A model generated the notes under the pieces. That model did no database searches. It had not been told where the DNA came from and saw only the letters and a list, made by a program, of their open reading frames with translations. Shown in pieces: positions 1-8,623 of a DNA stretch of 36,973 bases (positions are counted from its first letter, which is position 1; each line of letters begins with the position of its first letter). Location: contig JABDGV010000010.1 of assembly GCA_013285825.1 (NCBI GenBank), positions 277 through 37,249 on the forward strand, given 5' to 3'. Made by a program: the position numbers and the translations under genes. Source of the DNA: Bacteroidota bacterium (lineage in GTDB: Bacteria; Chlamydiota; Chlamydiia; Chlamydiales; FEN-1388).

Positions 1-141
1 CATGAAAAATATGGCGACAAATCTATCGAAGATATGTTGCAAGAATTTGAAGATGAAGAAGATATCCGAGATGCTGAAATTGCTATGGAGCGCATTAAGA
101 AAGAGGGCGGAATAGCTCTAGACAAAGTGAGAAAAATCTAG
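1..141 (+). CDS. RelB/StbD-type antitoxin, C-terminal part (5' end outside window)
   Basis: Reading frame 1 is open from the first base to a TAG at 139-141 and gives 46 residues rich in Glu, Asp and Lys. The tail (DIRDAEIAMERIKKEGG then DKVRKI) has the pattern seen at the end of RelB/DinJ/StbD-type antitoxins, where an acidic helix is followed by a short basic segment that wraps the toxin. Four bases downstream starts a RelE/ParE-type toxin frame, the usual antitoxin-toxin order. The DNA-binding N-terminus lies outside the window, so the antitoxin subfamily cannot be set. With the toxin gene broken (see 146-573) this antitoxin is probably an orphan. Confidence 0.65.
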   Translation, partial: HEKYGDKSIEDMLQEFEDEEDIRDAEIAMERIKKEGGIALDKVRKI

Positions 142-145
142 GCTT

Positions 146-573
146 ATGACGTACCGAATCATCTTTGACAAAGATGCTGAGAAATCACTAAAACATATAC
201 CTAAAGCTGATCAAGCGCGCATTATACACAAGATCGAAAAACTCTCACTCAATCCAAGACCAAGCGGTGTTGTAGCACTTCAACTCGACTTTGTTCAATT
301 TTGGTGGGACGATTTCTCTGTAGAGTGCTTCTAGGTGTAATTTAATTTATCAGGATCGGCTTGAACACGCCATCCTGAAAAATTAAATTACAGATGGAGG
401 CTCTCTACTGAGAAAGCGCCACCAAAATTGAACAAAGTCGAGTTCTGGGCATCTGGCATGGTTTTTTTAGATTTCGCGTTGGTACCTATCGAGTCATCTA
501 TCACATTAAAGACAGCACCTTAACTATTTGTATTGTTAAAGTTGCTCATCGAAAACACGTCTACGAAGAGTAG
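146..573 (+). pseudogene. RelE/ParE-type toxin gene interrupted by a palindromic insertion
   Basis: The 5' half (146 to about 281) encodes MTYRIIFDKDAEKSLKHIPK and on to NPRPSGVVAL, typical of RelE/ParE ribonuclease or gyrase toxins. The frame then enters an inverted-repeat element and stops at 332-334. After the element, frame 445-573 resumes the family C-terminus: a FRFRVGTYRVIYHI core, then LTICIVKVAHRKHVYEE and TAG at 571. That core matches the RVGDYRVIY signature of the family. The two halves together have the length of a normal RelE (about 85-95 residues). The 62-residue product that can still be made lacks the C-terminal catalytic strands, so the toxin should be inactive. I infer a once-functional toxin-antitoxin pair inactivated by insertion. 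Confidence 0.85.
282..444. mobile_element. 163-bp near-perfect palindromic MITE-like element
   Basis: The termini are exact 26-base inverted repeats, 282-307 (starting AACTCGACTTTGTTC) and 419-444. Inside, 308-335 and 393-418 are alignable imperfect complements, and 336-356 pairs with 372-392 at 20 of 21 positions around a 15-base loop. Almost the whole element can fold into one long hairpin. It carries no credible gene and sits inside the toxin gene. No clear target-site duplication is visible, so the exact insertion point and mobilising transposase are unknown. A non-autonomous transposon is the simplest reading; a REP-like hairpin is an alternative. No second copy was seen in this window. 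Confidence 0.8.
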
Positions 574-601
574 CACTTTTTTAAATAGAAATTGCTTACT
601 T

Positions 602-1843
602 CTACTCAAATGCAGATCTAGCATAATCTGGTCTAGACATAAGCCAGGGAACGATCAACCCAAGCAAGAATTTATCTTTGACATACAAGTTTGCACAATT
701 CTGAGAAATCAACCTTAAAGTCCATGTACTCGTTACTTTGAAGAATTCACCCAATCTCTCATCAACTATTTGATTTGCAGGTAAAAAATAGCCTGTAAGC
801 ACAATCTCAGCAGCCGCTCGCTCATACTCTCCGAACTTAGACACTTTAAAGAGCTTCTCGCCCTCCCAAGAGGTACGGTTGTATTCTTCCGTAATCAATT
901 CAAGTTCATCCCATGAAACTAATGCTACCAGATCAACTGCATTTGGTGTCTTAACCTTTGCTACAAGATCTTTCATTGTCGTAGATGAAATTGCAATTTC
1001 TTGGTTCGAATCTTTTGCCGCCTCGTCAATGATTGAAGAAATAATTGTGCCTTTGAGAGTAGTTAAATTCTTGAAGAGCACTTCGGCCTTATCAACTTCT
1101 GAAACCTTTATTCCATTGCCCTCAGGCACCTTATGAATGGCACGTGCTAATTCGCTATCGCCAATAATCATTCTTAATACTGATTCATAGCCCTGTACTA
1201 AGTTGGGAATAATATTTAAGTGCTTAATAGTTGCATGATACTCTAAGCACATCTGCAGATGGTCGCTCAAAAATGAAATATTCTGCGTATCTGTCTGCGC
1301 TTTCCAGTCAGGTATTATGAGTGAAAAAACTCCAGATGGGGTCGGCTTTTCAAGCAAAACATCCTTGCTATATGTATAGAAAGCTTTTTCTTCGTAGCTA
1401 CATATTTGATGCTCAGTTTGAGAATGAAAACCGACTTTTCGTTCACTCCTCGGTTTACGTTGGCATTCCCAATCGATTAATTGTAGAATGTCTGGCTTTT
1501 GGATTGGGGTTTGATCGAGTTTTTTGGTGGTATTGCGAAAATATTTTTTTAAAGTCGTGAGAAAATCTTTATATTCAGAAGTTACATCTGGAACTCTATC
1601 TGTAAATATCTTAGTAATAAACTCTTGTATTTTTTCATCTGAAGTATAAAACGAACTTGAGCTGGTCGATATCACACCATCCATTAAGAGAGGATAAAAT
1701 TCCTCAGGATGTTCTATGAAACTTGAAAATATACTATTCAATTCTGAAATAGACTGAGAAGAACTCATAACCATCCAAATAATTTTGCAATAGGCACAAT
1801 AGTTTACCGCTTTTAAATATTTATCGAAAGCTCGCACATTCAT
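602..1843 (-). CDS. Orphan protein, 413 aa, last gene of the hydantoinase-like operon
   Basis: I do not recognise this family. The protein is predicted soluble, without signal peptide or clear membrane segments, and is moderately charged. A Ser-rich stretch lies near residues 60-65 (STSSSSF). The ATG at 1843 overlaps the TGA of the upstream hydantoinase-like gene by four bases (ATGA), which favours this start and translational coupling; Met24 or Met26 (MVMSSSQ) are possible internal starts. As the last of five overlapping genes it is presumably co-transcribed with a permease, a DUF917 protein and a hydantoinase-like enzyme, but nothing in its sequence links it to their chemistry. A lineage-specific chlamydial protein is likely. 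Confidence 0.7.
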   Translation of the reverse strand: MNVRAFDKYLKAVNYCAYCKIIWMVMSSSQSISELNSIFSSFIEHPEEFYPLLMDGVISTSSSSFYTSDEKIQEFITKIFTDRVPDVTSEYKDFLTTLKKYFRNTTKKLDQTPIQKPDILQLIDWECQRKPRSERKVGFHSQTEHQICSYEEKAFYTYSKDVLLEKPTPSGVFSLIIPDWKAQTDTQNISFLSDHLQMCLEYHATIKHLNIIPNLVQGYESVLRMIIGDSELARAIHKVPEGNGIKVSEVDKAEVLFKNLTTLKGTIISSIIDEAAKDSNQEIAISSTTMKDLVAKVKTPNAVDLVALVSWDELELITEEYNRTSWEGEKLFKVSKFGEYERAAAEIVLTGYFLPANQIVDERLGEFFKVTSTWTLRLISQNCANLYVKDKFLLGLIVPWLMSRPDYARSAFE

Positions 1844-3372
1844 GAACCTCTGGGACCAGACACAGCAATTGATATTCTTGCTAATCGCTCTTTGGAATAG
1901 GCAAAAGGAGTAATAGCTATATCACCCACTCTCACGAAATTTCTATCTGCCCCCTTTGCAATAGCTCGCTCTTTGGCAAGGTCGATAAGCTCTGGCAAAA
2001 GCCTCTCCCGTTCGTCGAAAGAGACAATTCCATCTGATATTCCGCCCACCTCAGAATGTATAGCGCCGAGAGCATTGGCAATGCCAAATGACTGGCTTAC
2101 ATCTAGAGTGCAAAGGTGATTCACTATTTTTTTGAGGCTTGAATAAATGATCGGCGCACCCCCTCCAACTATCACACAGGGAAGATCCTGCCTCTCTCCT
2201 CGAACAAGAGTAATTGCATCGGCAATACGGCGAGCGGCTTTATCGAGAAGCGCTTCGCCGTTCTCTTTTGACATGCCTATCTTCGAACTATCCGCTCCCT
2301 CTATTTGAAGATGCCCGAGCAATATCCCAAGATCAGTCAGCGTTTCCACATCACCACCAAAACAGCGTGCTTTTGTCATAAGGCTTGAGGCAACACTTGA
2401 AGGGCCCACCTGATCGCCATCGACAATGCTCCCTCCGCCTATAGCAAGGGAAACCACATCAGGAGCAGAGAATTGGAGCGAAAGATCTGCAATGACAACA
2501 TTTCCGGAACTTCTTTTCACAAAACCCTTTTCAACCCGAATCACATCGGTAGAGGTTCCTCCAACATCCACAACAATGCATGTATCCTCTCCTGCTAAGA
2601 TCGAGCCGCCTTTACCTGAGTTTGTTGGACCACAAGAGAGTGTAAGAATCGGCATCTTCTTTGCCTCCTCGAAGGCCACTTGGCTCCCATCGTTTTGAAC
2701 CAGAAAGAGCTCTGCAGAGGTAATCTCCTTCAACCGTTCTTGAATTCTCGAAAAGCCACAATTAATTACTGAGAAGAGCGCACTGTTAAGTACCGCTGCA
2801 TTTTCACGTTCGATATATCCAAGCGAACCAAAGTTCGACGACATGCTCACCTGTATTCGATCAAGGTAGTGCTGTCTGATAATTTCTAGAGCTTTTTGTT
2901 CATGCGCAGGATAAATGCAGCCAAAAGCACTTACAAGCGCAATACCTTGAGCCCCCTTTAAAACCAATGAATCGACAGCACGCAAAAGCTCATCTTCTTG
3001 AAAGGGAGAAATCTCCCGTCCATCGCACTCAAATCCGCCAGAAATAGTAACCCCTCCGACAAAGAAAGCCTTCTTCAATCGAGGAGGTATCCCCGCTCCA
3101 GGAGATACCTTAGGGTTATGCCCTGCAATTCTGATAAGTCCCGTCGGAAGCAAGCCTTTGGCTTCTAAAAGAGCATTTAAAGCATGCGTCGTTCCCACAT
3201 AGATCTGCGTAATCTGTTGCGGATTAACGCCAAGGGTTAAAATACCCTTGATAATCCCATCGTCAATGCTCTTCGTCGTCAATTGCTTCCGCATGGAAAC
3301 AATTTTATTTTGCCTATCAAGCAGGACGAAATCTGTATTCGTTCCGCCTACATCTATTCCTAATCTATACAT
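1840..3372 (-). CDS. Hydantoinase/oxoprolinase-family protein (HyuA-like)
   Basis: Residues 5-15 (GIDVGGTNTDF) and 268-277 (VDVGGTSTDV) are the paired phosphate-binding loops of the ASKHA-fold hydantoinase/5-oxoprolinase family, and a GGGAP motif follows near residue 400. At 510 aa it fits the single-subunit, DUF917-associated members and is shorter than ATP-dependent N-methylhydantoinase A proteins. The family couples ATP hydrolysis to opening of cyclic amides such as hydantoins or 5-oxoproline; the substrate here is unknown. It overlaps DUF917 by 13 bases upstream and the next gene by 4 bases, and an NCS1-type permease is in the same operon, which suggests uptake and breakdown of an imported cyclic nitrogen compound. 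It is an unusual metabolic gene for a chlamydia and may have been acquired. Confidence 0.85.
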   Translation of the reverse strand: MYRLGIDVGGTNTDFVLLDRQNKIVSMRKQLTTKSIDDGIIKGILTLGVNPQQITQIYVGTTHALNALLEAKGLLPTGLIRIAGHNPKVSPGAGIPPRLKKAFFVGGVTISGGFECDGREISPFQEDELLRAVDSLVLKGAQGIALVSAFGCIYPAHEQKALEIIRQHYLDRIQVSMSSNFGSLGYIERENAAVLNSALFSVINCGFSRIQERLKEITSAELFLVQNDGSQVAFEEAKKMPILTLSCGPTNSGKGGSILAGEDTCIVVDVGGTSTDVIRVEKGFVKRSSGNVVIADLSLQFSAPDVVSLAIGGGSIVDGDQVGPSSVASSLMTKARCFGGDVETLTDLGILLGHLQIEGADSSKIGMSKENGEALLDKAARRIADAITLVRGERQDLPCVIVGGGAPIIYSSLKKIVNHLCTLDVSQSFGIANALGAIHSEVGGISDGIVSFDERERLLPELIDLAKERAIAKGADRNFVRVGDIAITPFAYSKERLARISIAVSGPRGS

Positions 3373-4397
3373 AATAATACCGCCTCTACGTTATATCCAA
3401 AAGCTTTCGGTGAAGTAAGCGTAAGCCCTTCAGCGCTTTTCCAAATTGATGGTGCTGCAATCATCGCCACATCCACACTCATTCCAAAACGAACCTGATC
3501 GCTCGCTATAGGCTTCAAAGTATTGGAATCAAGAAGTGCAATGATGTCAGGCGTTGTTCCCAACACCTTCCTGTCATCGCGAACTATAAGATACTCGTTT
3601 TGAATATCGACCCGAATCCTGCTTGTCTCGCATTCAACAACAACTTCACCTCGTAAAAACCCATCTTCAACGTGCTGAATAATATCAACAATTACTCCTC
3701 GGCCAAGATGCTTTGATGGAACTTGTGTCAAAAATTCAGCAACCGTCTTAGATTTTTTTAAAAGCTTACCCAAAGCAATTGCTCGGCTCACGCTTCCTCT
3801 CACAAGAGCTCTTTTAGCTACTGCACCTCGCATCGGATACAAAAGCCCTGAAGCTGTCGAGCCCAATACGGTTACTAGAGGCCTTGCTAAGGCTTCCAGC
3901 ATCTGCGGCGTTGTGCAATGAATAACCACTCCGTCGTGCTGGCCTCCTACCACGCTTGAAGGAGATGGGCTCACACCATGTACTACACAAGAACTTATGT
4001 GTACGTAGGGAAATGCCCTTCCCAAAGTATCGGCATCGATCAATCGAGCTCCGCATTCAATAGAAGCAATGATTCCTGCAAAGGCATTCGAGCCTCCAAT
4101 TTCGGCAGAGGCAATCCCCCAAAACTTCGTACCTAGAAGTTCTGCAGCACGCCTCCACTCCCCATCGGATGTGAGCTTTTCAATAGACACTAGAGGCGCT
4201 CCAATAGAGCCTGCGGTGATGATATCTGCGCTATCCGGGATCTCATCAACTGAAACGCAGTCAATAGAACCTATCGCCTGAATCATCTCTTTTGCCAAAA
4301 GCAAGTCCGCCGAGGGATCGCCGCCTCCGCCCGAACCCAATAGGGTTGCCCCCAACGCTAAATCGTCTAAGTCATGAACTTCTAACTTCATCTTCAT
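3360..4397 (-). CDS. DUF917 domain protein
   Basis: The N-terminus DDLALGATLLGSGGGGDP, with its glycine run, is the signature of DUF917 proteins, which are routinely encoded beside hydantoinase/oxoprolinase-family genes. The 345-aa length is normal. The biochemical role of the family is not settled; genetic linkage implies a partner or co-subunit of the HyuA-like protein. The annotated ATG at 4397 has GAGG directly against it, whereas the second ATG at 4391 lies about seven bases after GAGG, so translation may really start at Met3. The gene overlaps the permease gene by 26 bases and the hydantoinase-like gene by 13, which indicates tight coupling. Confidence 0.85.
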   Translation of the reverse strand: MKMKLEVHDLDDLALGATLLGSGGGGDPSADLLLAKEMIQAIGSIDCVSVDEIPDSADIITAGSIGAPLVSIEKLTSDGEWRRAAELLGTKFWGIASAEIGGSNAFAGIIASIECGARLIDADTLGRAFPYVHISSCVVHGVSPSPSSVVGGQHDGVVIHCTTPQMLEALARPLVTVLGSTASGLLYPMRGAVAKRALVRGSVSRAIALGKLLKKSKTVAEFLTQVPSKHLGRGVIVDIIQHVEDGFLRGEVVVECETSRIRVDIQNEYLIVRDDRKVLGTTPDIIALLDSNTLKPIASDQVRFGMSVDVAMIAAPSIWKSAEGLTLTSPKAFGYNVEAVLLCID

Positions 4398-5556
4398 ACC
4401 TCATTTGCTTCTGCAATAGCTGCGAGAGCAGAAGCGTGACTATAAATACATCCAAAAGGGAGGAGCCAAACATGGCGCTCCCCAATACTAATTCAACAAT
4501 TCCCAGCAGCGTTCCAGCCACAACTGCAACCCACGAGGCGCGTCTATTTACAGAACGCATAAAAGAGGCGCGTGCAAGTTCAGCGCCAAGTGCAATTGTT
4601 GTAACGGCAATGGCTTCAAGTATCTGTTCTATACGACCAAGCAGTTGAATTTGCGACAGCATGAGTCCCAAAGCTCCTATGAATAATATCCCTCTCTTTT
4701 CACTCAACTTCGGAAGAAGAGATGTAAGGGCCATTCCACCCGAGTAGAGATTGGCAACGTTCGTTGTCCAGCCAGCTAAAAAGATGAAAACAGCAATCCA
4801 TACACTCCAGAGATACGCTTGAGAAATCAGAAGCGTCTCCATGAGGCTCTCCGATTCTGTACCTGCAGAAAGCCATGCACCCATGATCTCAACGAAGGAG
4901 ACCCCAACTAGAAAGCTTGCAACAGATGCTTTAGTAATCTCTTTTTCCGAATGGGCTGTTCGAAAGAAGGTTGGAAGATCAATGATCGCCATGATCGTTC
5001 CACCAACAATGACCAACAACCCTTGCTGAAGCGCTTCAAAGTTTTCAAAGGAGGTGGCAAATGCCCCTTCCCGTTTACAAACTACAGCTATGAGAAGTGT
5101 TATTGCCATGACAGGGGTTGCAAAACGCGAGAGCCGCTCTATGGACTTCAATCCATATAAACAGCTGCTCACCATCAACATAGTTGCAAAGGCTGTGAAG
5201 ATAAAAGCTACCGACTGATCGAGCCCAAACAGAAGCAGTACATCCTGCACAATCACCTCTGTTTGAATGGCAAACCAGGAGAGCATGCTTACTGTAATAA
5301 GCAGGGAAGCAAGAACACGTGCCCTGTTCCCCAAAATTGAGGCTATGCATTCACTCGTTGTTTTACGTTCACGTACGGCAAGCTTTCCTATAGCTATAGC
5401 GAGTAGGGTCAAGAGGCCATTTCCGACCAAACAGATGCCAACTGCCGGCAGAAACGATACTTTGCGTCCTATTTCAAAGCCAATAAGCAGCAGGGGCAAA
5501 CATATTGCCCCTCCAATTTGAATGAAGGTCAATTCCTTCCAGTTTTGACGGATCAT
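4372..5556 (-). CDS. NCS1-type (cytosine/purine/hydantoin) permease-like transporter
   Basis: A 394-residue integral membrane protein with about 11-12 hydrophobic segments across its whole length. The first segment (FIQIGGAICLPLLLIGFEIG) and the spacing of helices resemble CodB-like members of the nucleobase:cation symporter-1 family, which import cytosine, purines, allantoin or hydantoins. It shares an operon with DUF917 and hydantoinase-like genes, so it likely supplies their substrate. ATGA overlap (5553-5556) with the upstream orphan gene couples translation, and a GGAGAG ribosome-binding site lies about seven bases upstream. The family call is by eye; a related LeuT-fold family cannot be excluded. 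Confidence 0.7.
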   Translation of the reverse strand: MIRQNWKELTFIQIGGAICLPLLLIGFEIGRKVSFLPAVGICLVGNGLLTLLAIAIGKLAVRERKTTSECIASILGNRARVLASLLITVSMLSWFAIQTEVIVQDVLLLFGLDQSVAFIFTAFATMLMVSSCLYGLKSIERLSRFATPVMAITLLIAVVCKREGAFATSFENFEALQQGLLVIVGGTIMAIIDLPTFFRTAHSEKEITKASVASFLVGVSFVEIMGAWLSAGTESESLMETLLISQAYLWSVWIAVFIFLAGWTTNVANLYSGGMALTSLLPKLSEKRGILFIGALGLMLSQIQLLGRIEQILEAIAVTTIALGAELARASFMRSVNRRASWVAVVAGTLLGIVELVLGSAMFGSSLLDVFIVTLLLSQLLQKQMRYEDEVRSS

Positions 5557-6767
5557 TTTTTCTCTCCTTTAAGAGTATTAGAATAAATATGTACTATCCG
5601 AAAAAGGCTTTGATCAACCATCGAACAGCCATTTTTATCTGCCTCGATAGAGAGGTTTGTAAGATGAGTTACAAGGTTCTTAATATCACTGTCCTCCTCA
5701 AGCACAAGTTCCTTATCACCCTTCTCATCACTGTACTGATTGTGCCTTGCAGCATTCTGTAAGATCACATCGACAATATTAGCTTCCGTCAACCGTTTGG
5801 CATACTCTTGGGTGGTTTCCTCCTTGCCGTACCTTTGACCCTCAATAACTATAAGTGGCTCCTCCTCTTCAACATCCTCGAGCGATATGAGTTTCGATGT
5901 GATTTGACCTTGAATAGATGTAAGTGAGTATAGAAGCTGCACATCGACGGGATCTTTCTTCTTGAGCAAGACCGTATGACTCGCCTTCATCGATTTAATC
6001 AACAAACGGATGTTCTTTTCAGAAGCTATTTGAAGTGCTCCCTGAACAGTTAAGAAGCAAGGCAGCTCAACCCTCTTGTTAACATTGATCTCTTTCATCA
6101 GCTTCTTATTTGTAAGTACATGCCCTTGAAGTTGAGAAATCATCTCTTTGCATGAAATTTCTGAAACTATAGCTTTCGTTTTCTCGATGATCGTTAGTAG
6201 ATCGGCATCAATTTTTGAAGATCTAATCGACTTTGAAGAAACAGAAATTCGAGCAAAAGCGGGTTGCGACTTATCTTTTGACATCTCGACAAGCTGTTTA
6301 TGGCATGGGCAGCAGACCTTTATGGGATGTTCTTGCTTTGTTATTGTTAAAAGAGCACAGCGAACAAAGTAGATCAACTCTTCAGGTATAAGAACGTCGC
6401 AATCTGAAACGTTGTCCTTGAGAGATCCTTTAAGCTTGAATCCTACAAGATTCATCTTTTGGAATCGCAAATGCAACTTCTTCATCATGTCTTGAAGAGC
6501 AGTCGCAATCTGATTCAATAGATCTTTATTCGCCAAGAGCTGCTTTGCGAGCAGGGCGATCCTAATTGCACGCACTTGGCATGCCATATCACTGCAAAGC
6601 GCATCAAATTGATTCAACTTGCCTTGTACTAAGCCTAAAATTGCCTCTTTTGCAACTTTTATAAGACTTCGAACAACGTAAATACCCTCTCGAGTCGCCG
6701 TCTCATCTAAATTGACCTGCAAGGACTCTAAAAGTGAAACATTTTTTGAAAATGAAATATTGGACAT
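5553..6767 (-). CDS. Orphan protein, 404 aa, first gene of the hydantoinase-like operon
   Basis: Not recognised. The protein looks soluble and largely helical, with a long helical stretch at about residues 30-110, a CCPCHK cluster in the middle that could bind metal or form disulfides, and an acidic segment near residues 295-303 (EDVEEEEPL). No signal peptide or membrane helix is evident. It ends with a four-base overlap (ATGA) with the permease gene, so it is probably co-transcribed with the metabolic genes. The start ATG is preceded by an AT-rich leader without a clear Shine-Dalgarno sequence, like other orphan genes here. Its composition is similar to that of chlamydial lineage-specific proteins, but I cannot assign a function. 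Confidence 0.7.
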   Translation of the reverse strand: MSNISFSKNVSLLESLQVNLDETATREGIYVVRSLIKVAKEAILGLVQGKLNQFDALCSDMACQVRAIRIALLAKQLLANKDLLNQIATALQDMMKKLHLRFQKMNLVGFKLKGSLKDNVSDCDVLIPEELIYFVRCALLTITKQEHPIKVCCPCHKQLVEMSKDKSQPAFARISVSSKSIRSSKIDADLLTIIEKTKAIVSEISCKEMISQLQGHVLTNKKLMKEINVNKRVELPCFLTVQGALQIASEKNIRLLIKSMKASHTVLLKKKDPVDVQLLYSLTSIQGQITSKLISLEDVEEEEPLIVIEGQRYGKEETTQEYAKRLTEANIVDVILQNAARHNQYSDEKGDKELVLEEDSDIKNLVTHLTNLSIEADKNGCSMVDQSLFRIVHIYSNTLKGEKK

Positions 6768-7232
6768 ACAAAAAACCTAAATTAAATAAATTACTTTACG
6801 TATGCTCGCGAAAGAGAGTACAATGATGCCTCTTAAGTGAGTCTACGGACTTTTATGAGCTAAAATATGGGTGTGGCGTTACCAGCCAAAAAGGTGGAAT
6901 TGCCAATAAAAAGAGGGGTAAAAATAGAAATATGAAAAGGCGAGCGAGCGGAGTGATAAAGAATTAACGAGATGAATATCTATACTATTTGGTCTACAAC
7001 AAGACCTGCTTTTAAGCACTTCCATAAAATCCTCCATAGGTGGGAAGCGATTGGGACAACAAAAATGTATTTTAAAAAAAAGAGAAAAGCTGGCTTTACC
7101 AGCTAAAAAGAAATTGGCGCCAATAATAAAAGAAATGAGTGTTGCCCTGTTGTGGCCTACAGTGTGATGTAGAAACAGAGTTTTTCACGACGAATCCTCA
7201 TTTATAGACTCATTATAATTTACGTAATTTGT
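6768..7232. other. 465-bp gap with two diverged repeat units and a terminator
   Basis: No convincing gene. Two related segments, around 6875-6914 and 7091-7133, share the core TTACCAGCYAAAAAG followed by a GCCAATA motif. In one plus-strand frame of each, both read ALPAKK followed by similar residues, so they may be remnants of a decayed duplicated coding sequence. The second unit contains the terminator at 7073-7104. A 44-codon plus-strand frame beginning at 6972 (MNIYTIW...) has no supporting features. The part next to 6767 must hold the promoter of the minus-strand operon, but I see no strong promoter there. Confidence 0.5.
7073..7104 (-). terminator. Rho-independent terminator of the hydrolase gene pair
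   Basis: On the minus strand AGCTGG, a five-base loop and CCAGCT form a six-pair stem followed by TTTTCTCTTTTTTTT. It lies about 130 bases after the stop of the 7233-8606 gene and before the next minus-strand operon, so it likely ends the 10075-7233 transcript. Confidence 0.65.
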
Positions 7233-8606
7233 TTACTTCAAGATCAATTTTTTTACCGCAATTGTCTCCTCAAGATACGCTTGGTAGGATGGAATTTTTG
7301 TTTCGTCTCCATTTTCCTTTATGAGTGAAACATCTTCCATTTCCAGAATAGGACTTGCATGCAAACCTTCATGATCGAAAATATGATGGATGTTCCTAAA
7401 TCCACCTTTAGAAGCTGCTTCTTGTAATTGAAAGCTCATATTCTTTTTAGAATCGTACGAACAAAGATAGTTCCTGCCGCTCATAAGTACATCGAGGCCG
7501 CCTCCAACTATGAACAGCTGTGTCTTGTCAACCGATATGAACTTGTGGAGATTTAAGAGCTTCTGCAAGTTGTTAAGGCCATCTCCAAATCCACTTCGAT
7601 GCTGATCAATCGCAAACTGCTTTCTACATATACTCTCAACAATTGTTGGCAGCACTGGAAGGAGGGAAAAATTTGATACTGCACGTCCTGTTACTTCTGA
7701 GGCAGATGTAAAGGTTCGATCCAATATAATAGCTGAAACTTCGGCCTCCTTACCTATCAGCTGAGCAAAAGTAAGAGCTAAGCTTCCGCCTAGCGAATGG
7801 CCATACACAGAAAAACACTTTACGCCCAGCTCTAAAAGGAATTTTAGATGAGCTTTGAGATCAAAGTTGAGTTTCTTTTCAGAACAATTTGTGCTCAGGC
7901 CATCTCCATAAACTGCATCGCCTGCATAGGTAGGCATAAATACGTTATAACCCATCTTGAGATACATTGAGCATTCTTTCTGTGTAAAACACTCAATACC
8001 TGTTCCATTTCCATGATAAAGCACTATAGTCGGGCTTTTAAAGCTATTCCCTTTGGGCCTGACCAGCTTCCCATCAAGAAACCGTCCATCTTCACTCTTC
8101 ATGCGAACAAATTGACGGATAGCAAGTCTCAGCTTTTTATCCTTTGCAAGAGAGAGATACTTTCGTGTGGAAGGATCTTTCAGATAGCTATCCACAATTT
8201 TTCGTTTAGCCTTCGTGAGACTATCCAACGCTATTTTGAATTCTTTTGGGAAGACATCTTTTCCTAAACGTTCATGTGCATTAAAAATCATGTCAGGGAT
8301 AGAGAAGATAGCATCTCCAATAAACTGCTGAAGCGGCGAATTATTGTGAAACCCCTCTATCCCTCCAGTATTTTCATAATGATTAGAAAGCATGGGACCG
8401 ATAACAGGCACAAGAGACAAAGCGGCACTTGCACTCTCTTTTACATTAATCTCCATGTTCAAGAGTGTCTTAAAGAAAATATTAGTAATCTTTCGTGGGA
8501 TATAGAAAGGACTTAACAGAGCACTTTCAAGCACAGAACCTATTGTATCTATTGCCCCGAGTGGCATCTGCTCTGTTGGGAGAACACTAATTGAAGGTAT
8601 ATGCAT
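7233..8606 (-). CDS. CHLPS/DUF818-family alpha/beta hydrolase, paralogue 1
   Basis: Residues 195-201 (VLYHGNG) form the strand-HG oxyanion region, and 269-274 (GHSLGG) is the nucleophile elbow with Ser271, so the catalytic serine is intact. A downstream acid (FIVGGGLDVLMSG region) and the His in NIHHIFDHEGLH complete a plausible triad. The architecture, with about 180 helical residues before the hydrolase domain, matches the CHLPS 43-kDa proteins of Chlamydia (Pfam DUF818). The N-terminus has hydrophobic stretches (residues 55-75, ending VPVIGPML) but no clear cleavable signal. It lies 17 bases after its paralogue and is probably co-transcribed. Substrate and location are unknown; a lipid or ester hydrolase acting at the inclusion or host membrane is only a guess. 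Confidence 0.85.
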   Translation of the reverse strand: MHIPSISVLPTEQMPLGAIDTIGSVLESALLSPFYIPRKITNIFFKTLLNMEINVKESASAALSLVPVIGPMLSNHYENTGGIEGFHNNSPLQQFIGDAIFSIPDMIFNAHERLGKDVFPKEFKIALDSLTKAKRKIVDSYLKDPSTRKYLSLAKDKKLRLAIRQFVRMKSEDGRFLDGKLVRPKGNSFKSPTIVLYHGNGTGIECFTQKECSMYLKMGYNVFMPTYAGDAVYGDGLSTNCSEKKLNFDLKAHLKFLLELGVKCFSVYGHSLGGSLALTFAQLIGKEAEVSAIILDRTFTSASEVTGRAVSNFSLLPVLPTIVESICRKQFAIDQHRSGFGDGLNNLQKLLNLHKFISVDKTQLFIVGGGLDVLMSGRNYLCSYDSKKNMSFQLQEAASKGGFRNIHHIFDHEGLHASPILEMEDVSLIKENGDETKIPSYQAYLEETIAVKKLILK

Positions 8607-8623
8607 AAGGATATGGATTAAAC

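Noticed and set aside
6972..7106. Small 44-codon gene in the 6768-7232 gap
   Set aside because: No ribosome-binding site or recognisable product, its end coincides with the minus-strand terminator hairpin, and the frame is short enough to occur by chance.
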